This document shows, one piece after another, positions 1 to 5,562 of a DNA stretch of 6,886 nt; position 1 is the stretch's first letter; the number at the start of each line of letters is the position of its first letter. Source of the stretch: an uncultured Lachnospiraceae bacterium (GTDB taxonomy: Bacteria > Bacillota > Clostridia > Lachnospirales > Lachnospiraceae). The position numbers were made by a program, and so were the translations under genes. The notes under the pieces are model-generated. The model saw only the letters and a program-made list of their open reading frames with translations. It made no database searches and was not told the origin of the DNA. The stretch spans positions 1 through 6,886 of the forward strand of contig CANQEC010000132.1 of assembly GCA_947594335.1 (NCBI GenBank), written 5' to 3'.

Positions 1-1
1 G

Positions 2-1015
2 CAGAAAACGGACGGACTTCTGAAGGAACTTCTCCAGGTTCTGCTTGGCATCATGGAGGAGCACATCGAGACCTTCATGCCGGGCTTTACGCATCTGCAG
101 AAGGCCCAGCCAGTGACGCTCGCGCACCACGCGGGCGCGTATTTTGAGATGTTCCGCCGCGACAGAGAACGTATGGCGGATATTTACCGCAGGATGAACT
201 ACTGTCCGCTGGGCGCGGGAGCTCTCGCGGGAACCACGTATCCGCTCGACAGGGAGTATACGGCGAAGCTGCTCGGCTTTGAAGGGCCGACGCGCAGCAG
301 CATGGATTCGGTTTCCGACCGGGATTATCTGATTGAGTATCTGTCGGCGCTCTCAATGATTATGATGCATCTCAGCCGTTTTTCGGAGGAGATCATTATC
401 TGGAATTCGAATGAGTACCGCTTTGTGGAGATTGACGACAGCTACAGTACAGGCAGCAGTATTATGCCGCAGAAGAAAAATCCTGATATCGCCGAGCTGG
501 TGCGCGGAAAAACGGGGCGCGTTTACGGCGCTCTGACGGGTCTGCTTGTGACGATGAAAGGACTGCCGCTTGCGTACAATAAAGATATGCAGGAGGACAA
601 GGAGGGCGCGTTCGACGCGATTGACACGGTAAACAGCTGCCTCCCCCTCTTTACAGGGATGCTTGCGACGATCAGCTTCCGGAAAGATGTGATGGAAGCG
701 TCGGCGAAAAACGGTTTTACGAACGCGACGGATGTGGCGGATTATCTGGTGGGACGCGGCGTGCCGTTCCGCGACGCGCACAGCATTTCCGGCAGACTTG
801 TGCTCGCCTGCATAGCCGCCGGAAAGACTTTGGACGATCTGACGCTTGAAGAGTTCCGAGCGGAAAGTCCGGTATTCGGGGAGGACATTTATGAGGCGAT
901 CAGCATGAAAACCTGCGTTGAAAAGAGGCTGACTTACGGAGCTCCAGGCGAGGCGGCAATGCGCCGGATGATTGCGGAATGCAGGGATTACCTGGAAAAG
1001 CATCCGGGAATATGA
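2..1015 (+). CDS. argH: Argininosuccinate lyase, C-terminal 337 residues (5' end outside window)
   Basis: Cytoplasmic enzyme that splits argininosuccinate into arginine and fumarate, the last step of arginine biosynthesis; the family is homotetrameric, with active sites built from three subunits. The frame is open from base 2, and the first in-window ATG (53) is internal, because the residues before it (QKTDGLLKELLQVLLGI) are normal family sequence. Roughly the first 120 residues of a usual ~460-residue protein are missing. Seen: the PGFTHLQKAQPV segment, whose His (codon 92-94) matches the catalytic-site His of the fumarase/aspartase superfamily, and the superfamily signature GSSIMPQKKNPD at 452-487, the mobile loop with the catalytic serine. 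DKEGAFDAIDT follows as expected. The frame is unbroken to TGA at 1013-1015. No clear terminator follows, so some transcripts may continue toward asd. The C-terminus shows no fusion or truncation. Confidence 0.96.
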   Translation, partial: QKTDGLLKELLQVLLGIMEEHIETFMPGFTHLQKAQPVTLAHHAGAYFEMFRRDRERMADIYRRMNYCPLGAGALAGTTYPLDREYTAKLLGFEGPTRSSMDSVSDRDYLIEYLSALSMIMMHLSRFSEEIIIWNSNEYRFVEIDDSYSTGSSIMPQKKNPDIAELVRGKTGRVYGALTGLLVTMKGLPLAYNKDMQEDKEGAFDAIDTVNSCLPLFTGMLATISFRKDVMEASAKNGFTNATDVADYLVGRGVPFRDAHSISGRLVLACIAAGKTLDDLTLEEFRAESPVFGEDIYEAISMKTCVEKRLTYGAPGEAAMRRMIAECRDYLEKHPGI

Positions 1016-1135
1016 ATCGAGGAGGCGGCTTTTCCTCCTGCTCGTCTGCGCGGCCAGGTGCCGCGTCAGCAGCTGGTTTCCCCTGGGCCTGCGCATATGG
1101 GCAAAATACAGCGAGAAAATACAGGAAAAAATTTC
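1016..1135 (+). other. argH-asd intergenic region, GC-rich foldable part
   Basis: Noncoding as far as I can see. AGGAGG (1020-1025) can pair with CCTCCT (1034-1039) five bases after the argH stop. CGCGGC (1049-1054) can pair with GCCGCG (1060-1065) around a 5-base loop. Alternatively, GCGCGGCC (1048-1055) can pair with GGCC (1086-1089) and GCGC (1091-1094), which excludes the smaller hairpin. No T-tract follows any of these, so none is a standard intrinsic terminator. They could stabilise the argH mRNA 3' end or support factor-dependent termination; that is inference. A short open frame here (979-1170) overlaps the argH end and has no family resemblance. Confidence 0.35.
1103..1124 (+). repeat. 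Short direct repeat AAAATACAG, two copies
   Basis: AAAATACAG occurs at 1103-1111 and 1116-1124, a 13-base period, just upstream of the asd promoter. The core AAATAC recurs at 1169-1174 and 1190-1195, on the downstream side. It may be a binding-site array or simply AT-rich promoter sequence; no known operator is recognised. Confidence 0.3.
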
Positions 1136-1144
1136 TTGACAATT
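1130..1144. promoter_or_regulatory. Possible CodY-like operator over the asd -35 box
   Basis: The 15 bases AATTTCTTGACAATT match 12 of 15 positions of the CodY consensus of low-GC Gram-positives (AATTTTCWGAAAATT). They cover the whole -35 box, so a bound repressor would block RNA polymerase. Control of an aspartate-family gene by CodY would fit known CodY biology. AT-rich promoters give such matches by chance, so this is a hypothesis. Confidence 0.3.
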
Positions 1145-1164
1145 GTTTATCAGGAGTGTATTTT
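1136..1164 (+). promoter_or_regulatory. Sigma-A type promoter of asd
   Basis: A perfect -35 box TTGACA (1136-1141) and a -10 box TATTTT (1159-1164) are separated by 17 bases, the ideal spacing. The predicted start is near 1171, giving a leader of about 47 nt, too short for a lysine riboswitch or a T-box. The -10 lies inside an inverted repeat, GTATTT (1158-1163) and AAATAC (1169-1174), with a 5-base centre. Confidence 0.8.
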
Positions 1165-1217
1165 AAGTAAATACAAATGTACGCGCAGCAAATACGCAAA
1201 AAGAGGAGAATGAAAAA

Positions 1218-2303
1218 ATGAGTCAGAAATTAAGAGTCGGAATTTTAGGAGCGACCGGTATGGTCGGTCAGAGATTTATTTCACTGCTTGAGAACCATCC
1301 GTGGTTCGAGGTTGTGACCGTGGCGGCCAGTGCGCGCAGCGCGGGAAAGACATACGAGGAGGCTGTCGGCGGGAGATGGAAAATGACCACACCGATGCCG
1401 GAGGCCGTGAAAAAGCTTGTGGTTATGAATGTCAATGAGGTGGAGAAGGTTGCGGCGAGCGTGGACTTTGTATTCTCAGCGGTTGACATGTCAAAGGATG
1501 AGATCAAGGCGATCGAGGAGGAGTACGCGAAAACGGAGACGCCGGTTGTCTCAAATAACAGCGCGCACCGCTGGACGCCGGATGTGCCGATGGTGGTTCC
1601 GGAGATCAACCCGGAGCATTTCAAGGTGATTGAGTTCCAGAAGAAGCGCCTTGGCACGACAAGAGGCTTTATCGCGGTCAAGCCGAACTGCTCCATTCAG
1701 AGCTATGCGCCGGCGCTGACTGCGTGGAAGGAATTTGAGCCGTATGAGGCTGTCGCGACGACGTACCAGGCAATCTCCGGAGCCGGGAAGACTTTTAAGG
1801 ACTGGCCGGAGATGGTGGAGAATGTGATTCCGTATATTGGCGGCGAGGAGGAGAAAAGTGAAAAAGAACCGCTTCGTCTTTGGGGCAGGATTGAGGACGG
1901 CGTGATCGTTCCGGCAAAATCTCCGGTGATCACCTGCCAGTGTATCCGCGTTCCCGTGCTGAACGGACATACGGCGGCGGTCTTTGTCAAGTTCAGGAAG
2001 AAACCGACAAAGGAACAGCTGATCGAAAAGCTGGAGAGCTTTTCAGGCATTCCGCAGGAGCTGAATCTTCCGAGCGCGCCGAAGCAGTTCATTCGTTATA
2101 TGCAGGAAGATAATCGTCCGCAGGTGAAGCTTGACGTCGATTATGAGAACGGAATGGGTGTGTCGATCGGGCGTATCCGCGAAGATTCCGTCTATGACTT
2201 CAAATTTGTCGGACTTTCCCATAATACCGTGCGCGGCGCGGCGGGAGGAGCGGTGCTCTGTGCGGAAACTTTGAAGGCGCTGGGATATATCGCGGCAAAG
2301 TAA
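1218..2303 (+). CDS. asd: Aspartate-semialdehyde dehydrogenase, archaeal/fungal-type, 361 aa
   Basis: Reduces L-aspartyl-4-phosphate with NADPH to L-aspartate 4-semialdehyde, the branch-point step toward lysine and diaminopimelate (cell wall), threonine and methionine. Seen: an N-terminal Rossmann dinucleotide loop GATGMVGQRF (residues 11-20), the catalytic cysteine in KPNCS (Cys158), and the RVPVLNGH motif with substrate-binding Arg244 and the catalytic base His251. The C-terminal VRGAAGGAVLCAE segment is typical. The GATGMVGQRF loop, SNNSAHRW and a length near 360 place it in the archaeal/yeast subgroup rather than the E. coli type; this subgroup also occurs in Clostridia. The start is supported by GAGGAG at 1203-1208, nine bases before ATG. 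An ATG at 1210 is only one base from that site and reads M-K-K-stop. asd has its own promoter upstream and terminator downstream, so it is probably largely monocistronic. Confidence 0.97.
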   Translation: MSQKLRVGILGATGMVGQRFISLLENHPWFEVVTVAASARSAGKTYEEAVGGRWKMTTPMPEAVKKLVVMNVNEVEKVAASVDFVFSAVDMSKDEIKAIEEEYAKTETPVVSNNSAHRWTPDVPMVVPEINPEHFKVIEFQKKRLGTTRGFIAVKPNCSIQSYAPALTAWKEFEPYEAVATTYQAISGAGKTFKDWPEMVENVIPYIGGEEEKSEKEPLRLWGRIEDGVIVPAKSPVITCQCIRVPVLNGHTAAVFVKFRKKPTKEQLIEKLESFSGIPQELNLPSAPKQFIRYMQEDNRPQVKLDVDYENGMGVSIGRIREDSVYDFKFVGLSHNTVRGAAGGAVLCAETLKALGYIAAK

Positions 2304-2361
2304 TCCGCAAAAAGGCAGATACCGTGGTCAGGAATATTTTATAAGAAAGGGCAGTACCCGT

Positions 2362-2397
2362 ACAGCGGCGGAAATTTGTATTCTGCCGCTGTTTTGT
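2362..2397 (+). terminator. Intrinsic terminator after asd
   Basis: Bases 2362-2373 pair with 2381-2392 in a 12-bp stem (one G-T pair) with the GC-rich core CAGCGGC/GCCGCTG and a 7-base loop. TTTTGTAT follows directly. It lies 58 bases after the asd stop. The opposite strand has no T-tract, so it works in the + direction only. Confidence 0.85.
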
Positions 2398-2404
2398 ATC
2401 CTGC

Positions 2405-2455
2405 GCAGATCCGCACAGGGAAATCAGCTGCTGTCTGCTTCTTTGCGGCTTTTTT
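2405..2455 (+). terminator. Weak second terminator-like structure
   Basis: CCGCA (2411-2415) can pair with TGCGG (2444-2448), followed by C and six T residues (2450-2455). The intervening 28 bases allow an inner ACAG/CTGT pairing; GCAGA (2405-2409) with TCTGC (2434-2438) is a competing fold. The stem is short and the loop long, so it could be a backup terminator for asd or chance. The rest of the gap from 2304 to 2505 holds nothing else I recognise. Confidence 0.3.
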
Positions 2456-2505
2456 ACGGTATACAGGAAGGAGATGACAGAAGAACATGTGTTCGAAAAA
2501 TGAGA

Positions 2506-2533
2506 TTGACATTTTGAAAAAAAATGGTATGAT
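2506..2533 (+). promoter_or_regulatory. Sigma-A promoter with extended -10, upstream of topB
   Basis: Perfect -35 TTGACA (2506-2511), a 16-base spacer ending in the extended -10 dinucleotide TG (2525-2526), and -10 TATGAT (2528-2533). Predicted transcription start is near 2540, leaving a leader of about 28 nt before the topB ATG at 2568. It probably drives topB, the acyltransferase gene and the parE-like gene together. Confidence 0.85.
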
Positions 2534-2555
2534 AACGTTAGGCTTTTCGGAGAAA

Positions 2556-2561
2556 AAGGAG
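2556..2561 (+). promoter_or_regulatory. Ribosome binding site that sets the topB start
   Basis: AAGGAG lies six bases before ATG 2568. This favours 2568 over the in-frame ATG at 2487, which lies upstream of the promoter -35 box and would add 27 residues with no family resemblance. From 2568 the protein starts MSKSLFIAEKPSVAQ, the canonical beginning of a topoisomerase III TOPRIM domain. Confidence 0.85.
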
Positions 2562-2567
2562 ACATCG

Positions 2568-4825
2568 ATGTCAAAATCACTGTTTATTGCAGAGAAACCG
2601 AGTGTGGCGCAGGAATTTGCGCGCGCGCTGAAGGAGGAAATGAAACGCCGCGACGGGTATCTGGAGTCGGATTCCTATGTTGTGACATGGTGTGTCGGAC
2701 ATCTGGTCACAATGAGCTATCCGGAAGCATATGATGAGAAATATAAGAGGTGGAGCCTTGCCACGCTGCCGTTTCTCCCGGAGACGTTTTTATATGAAGT
2801 GATTCCCGGAGTGAAAAAGCAGTTTGATATCGTGAGCGGCTTGCTGAACCGGCGCGATGTAGCCGTTATCTATGTGTGTACGGATTCCGGGCGCGAAGGA
2901 GAATATATTTACCGCCTTGTGGAACAGATGGCAGACGTCCATGGGAAAGAACGAAAAAGGGTTTGGATCGATTCACAGACGGAGGAAGAGATCCTGCGGG
3001 GGATCCGGGAGGCGAAGGACCTGTCCGAGTATGACAATCTGTCGCAGGCAGCCTATCTGAGAGCAAAAGAAGACTATCTGATGGGAATCAATTTTTCGAG
3101 GCTTCTGACACTGCGGTACGGAAATGCCATTTCAAATTATCTGGGGACAAGACATTCTGTCGTCTCAGTCGGCCGCGTTATGACCTGTGTTCTCGGGATG
3201 ATCGTTCGGCGTGAGCGGGAGATCCGCCGGTTTGTAAAGACGCCCTTCTACCGTGTCCTTCAGACTGTGAGGCTTGAGGAGAGCAAACTGACAGGGGAGT
3301 TCCGCGCGGTGGAAGGCTCCGCGTACTATCTGTCGCCGAAAACGGTTTCCGGGAAAAGGAGGACGCCCGAGAGCTGATCCGGAAACTGACCGGCGATATC
3401 TTTGAAAGAGGCGGACGGTGTGAGACGACTGTCGATTCCATTGAAAGAAAGCGGGAGAAAAAGAATCCTCCGCTTCTCTACAATCTGGCCGAGCTGCAGA
3501 ATGACTGCGCGAGGATGTTTAAGATCAGTCCGGATGAAACGCTGCGGATCGTACAGGAGCTGTACGAAAAGAAGCTTGTAACCTATCCTCGTACTGACGC
3601 GAGAGTGCTTTCGCAGGCGATAGCGAAGGAAATACATAAAAATATCGCGGGGCTGAAAAATTATGCGCCGGCGTCCGGATTTGCCGGAGAAATCCTGGAA
3701 AAAGGGGCGTACAAGGGACTTGCCCGGACCCGCTATGTGAATGATAAGCAGATCACGGACCATTACGCGATCATTCCGACGGGGCAGGGGCTTTCGGCGC
3801 TGTCTTCCGTAAAAGGGACTGCGGCCGGCGTTTATGCGGCGATTGTCCGCAGATTCCTCAGTATTTTTTACCCGGCGGCAGAGTTTCAGAAGATAAATAT
3901 GGTAACGGCAATGAAGCCGGATGGCGATCCGGAAGCGCCTGCGGAGAAGTTTTTTTACTCTTTCAGGATTCTGCTTTCGGAAGGATATTTTAAGGTGGCG
4001 GGGAATCCATATGACCGCCGGAAAAAAACTGCCCGGGACGCAGAGCCGGGTGGCGGACAAAGATCCGCGGAAGCGGATGAGGCGGGACGGATATCGGAAA
4101 GCTCTTCCGAAAGCGGAAGTGAAACAGAGCAGACGGCGGACGGAAGCGCCGCGGTTGTAAATGATCCGCAGTTTTCGAAGCGGCTTGAGAGAATCCGCAA
4201 GGGGATGAAGCTTGCGGTGGAGTCTCTGGAAATCCGGGAGGGCGAGACTTCTCCGCCCAAACGCTACAATTCCGGTTCCATGATCCTGGCGATGGAGAAC
4301 GCGGGGCAGCTGATCGAGGATGAGGAGCTGCGCGCGCAGATCAAAAGCTGCGGGATCGGAACAAGCGCTACGCGCGCGGAGATACTGAAAAAGCTCGCTG
4401 CGAATAAATATATCGCCCTGAACAAAAAGACGCAGATTCTGACGCCGACTCTGCTTGGAGAAATGATTTATGACGTCGTATTCTGCTCGATCCGGTCGCT
4501 GCTGAACCCGGAACTTACAGCAAGCTGGGAAAAGGGACTGAACTACGTGGCGGAAGGGACGATCACAGGCGATGAGTACATGCAGAAGCTGACGCATTTT
4601 GTAAAGTCCAGGACAGACGGGGTCCTCGCGCTGAATAATCATGAGGCGATCCGTCCGCTGTTCGACGAGGCCGCAAAGTATTACTCCAGATCGGAACGGG
4701 AGGCCGGGAGACGGACAGGTGCAAAGAGTTACGGAACGGGACGAAAGACAGGGACACGCGCGGATTCGGGAACCACGAAAAGATCAGGTTCCCGTGCGCG
4801 GACGGGGAAAAAGACGGATTCGTGA
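2568..4825 (+). pseudogene. topB: DNA topoisomerase III (type IA), split by a frameshift near 3336-3341
   Basis: Type IA topoisomerases cut one strand through a tyrosine, pass another strand and reseal; topo III mainly unlinks replication and recombination intermediates. The first 257 residues are in the frame of ATG 2568: TOPRIM with Glu9 (FIAEKPSV) and CTDSGREGE (Asp106, Gly108, Glu110; the DxG form common in Bacillota TopB). That frame then gives 12 unrelated residues and stops at 3375-3377. Homology resumes in the -1 frame at GAA 3338 (ENGFREKEDA, then KKNPPLLYNLAELQ) and stays open to TGA 4823-4825. The catalytic Tyr is codon 3584-3586 in TYPRTDAR, downstream of the break; GIGTSATRAEIL follows. 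A Ser/Glu-rich linker (about 4010-4173) and a basic Gly/Arg/Lys/Thr tail (about 4690-4822) look lineage-specific. The 269-residue upstream product lacks the tyrosine, so it cannot be an active topoisomerase. A sequence error is the alternative. Confidence 0.9.
3335..3341 (+). other. Frameshift junction in topB
   Basis: Upstream codons read TCG CCG (Ser-Pro, ending 3338); family sequence resumes with GAA AAC GGT (Glu-Asn-Gly) from 3338, so one base is shared. As I recall, homologues carry about four more residues between Ser-Pro and Glu-Asn-Gly-Phe, ending Leu-Tyr-Lys/Asn. The gap fits a loss of 13 bases (four codons plus one). No X-XXY-YYZ slippery heptamer is in phase here. Confidence 0.7.
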
Positions 4826-4858
4826 TATAAGAGAACGCGGGGGAGCGGAGGATATTAT

Positions 4859-4865
4859 AAGGAGG
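4859..4865 (+). promoter_or_regulatory. Ribosome binding site of the acyltransferase gene
   Basis: AAGGAGG lies eight bases before GTG 4874 and eleven before ATG 4877, so both adjacent starts are possible and differ by one residue. A second GGAGGAT lies 14 bases upstream (4847-4853) with no start codon suitably placed for it. Confidence 0.75.
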
Positions 4866-4873
4866 ATCAGCAA

Positions 4874-5560
4874 GTGATGGAATGTAATCTGGAGATGTGT
4901 AAAATAAAGAATCTTTATACGCTGGACGAGACGATTGCGCGCGATATTTTTGACGGCGCAGAATATCCCTGGGAGGTACTTCCGAAGATCAGAAGTTTTA
5001 TCATGGAACTGGGAGCAGGACTGAGCGGGGATGAGTATGAAAAGCGCGGGGAAGACGTCTGGATCGCAAAGTCGGCCCGGATAGCCCCCACCGCGCACAT
5101 CAGCGGTCCGGCGATCATTGGGAAAGAGGCCGAGGTGCGCCACTGTGCGTTCATTCGCGGCAGTGTGATCGTCGGCGAGGGAGCCGTGGTCGGAAATTCC
5201 ACAGAGCTGAAAAATGTCATATTGTTTAATAAAGTTCAGGTTCCGCATTATAATTACGTGGGGGATTCTGTTCTGGGATACAGGGCCCACATGGGTGCAG
5301 GCTCCATAACCTCCAATGTCAAATCGGACAAAACACCTGTGGTTGTAAAGGCCGGGCGGGAACGGTATGAGACCGGCCTGAAAAAATTTGGAGCGATGCT
5401 CGGAGACTGTGTAGAGGTGGGATGCGGTTCCGTGCTGAATCCGGGGACCGTGATCGGCCCGAACACGAACATCTATCCTCTTTCTTCTGTTCGGGAAGCG
5501 GTTCCGGCCGGCTCGATCTACAAAAAGCAGGGAGAGGTCGCAGAGAAAATCTGGAGGTAA
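4874..5560 (+). CDS. Stand-alone left-handed beta-helix (hexapeptide) acyltransferase, GlmU C-domain-like, 228 aa
   Basis: Likely a cytoplasmic sugar-phosphate or sugar-nucleotide acyltransferase; the true substrate is unknown. Residues 1-60 are not helix repeats and include an YPWEVLPKIRSFI segment. From about residue 60, imperfect hexapeptide repeats run to about 215 (VWIAKSARIAPTAHI, AIIGKEAEV, VIVGEGAVVG, SVLNPGTVIGPNTNI), the left-handed beta-helix fold, usually trimeric. PHYNYVGDS followed by MGAGSIT resembles the acetyltransferase half of GlmU; His125 aligns with the GlmU catalytic His. The N-terminal uridylyltransferase half of GlmU is absent, so database names such as UDP-GlcNAc pyrophosphorylase would be misleading. 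It sits 48 bases after topB with no terminator and two bases before the parE-like gene, whose ribosome site lies inside its last codons, so these genes are probably co-transcribed and translationally coupled. Start GTG 4874 or ATG 4877. It may act in envelope-sugar metabolism (inference). Confidence 0.88.
   Translation: MMECNLEMCKIKNLYTLDETIARDIFDGAEYPWEVLPKIRSFIMELGAGLSGDEYEKRGEDVWIAKSARIAPTAHISGPAIIGKEAEVRHCAFIRGSVIVGEGAVVGNSTELKNVILFNKVQVPHYNYVGDSVLGYRAHMGAGSITSNVKSDKTPVVVKAGRERYETGLKKFGAMLGDCVEVGCGSVLNPGTVIGPNTNIYPLSSVREAVPAGSIYKKQGEVAEKIWR
5553..5557 (+). promoter_or_regulatory. Ribosome binding site of the parE-like gene, inside the preceding gene
   Basis: GGAGG occupies the last coding bases of the acyltransferase gene, immediately before its TAA (5558-5560), and lies five bases before ATG 5563. 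The arrangement suggests that translation of the two genes is coupled. Confidence 0.85.
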
Positions 5561-5562
5561 AA

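Noticed and set aside
353..1096. Open frame of 247 codons on the - strand, opposite argH
   Set aside because: It overlaps conserved argH throughout and shows no family features; it is a shadow of argH codon bias.
979..1170. Small + strand open frame after argH (63 codons)
   Set aside because: It overlaps the argH end in another frame and runs over the foldable gap and the asd promoter, with no ribosome site or family similarity.
1165..1217. Lysine riboswitch or T-box leader for asd
   Set aside because: The promoter leaves only about 47 nt of leader, too short for either element, and no T-box sequence is visible.
1210..1221. Mini open frame M-K-K-stop overlapping the asd start codon
   Set aside because: Only one base separates it from the ribosome site, so initiation is unlikely; most likely a by-product of the A-rich leader.
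2474..2503. Nine-codon open frame MTEEHVFEK as a leader peptide
   Set aside because: Its ribosome site directly abuts the ATG, it ends upstream of the topB promoter, and it contains no run of regulatory codons.
2487..2567. Upstream in-frame ATG extension of topB
   Set aside because: It begins before the promoter -35 box, adds non-conserved residues, and its AAGGAG is 13 bases away; ATG 2568 has a proper ribosome site and the canonical N-terminus.
3326..4642. Long open frame of 438 codons on the - strand, opposite topB
   Set aside because: It is antisense to clearly conserved topB sequence, has arginine-rich composition typical of a shadow frame in GC-rich codons, and has no recognisable domain.
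4826..4873. Terminator or promoter between topB and the acyltransferase gene
   Set aside because: No hairpin with a T-tract and no -35/-10 pair is visible in these 48 bases, only ribosome-site-like GGAGGAT words.
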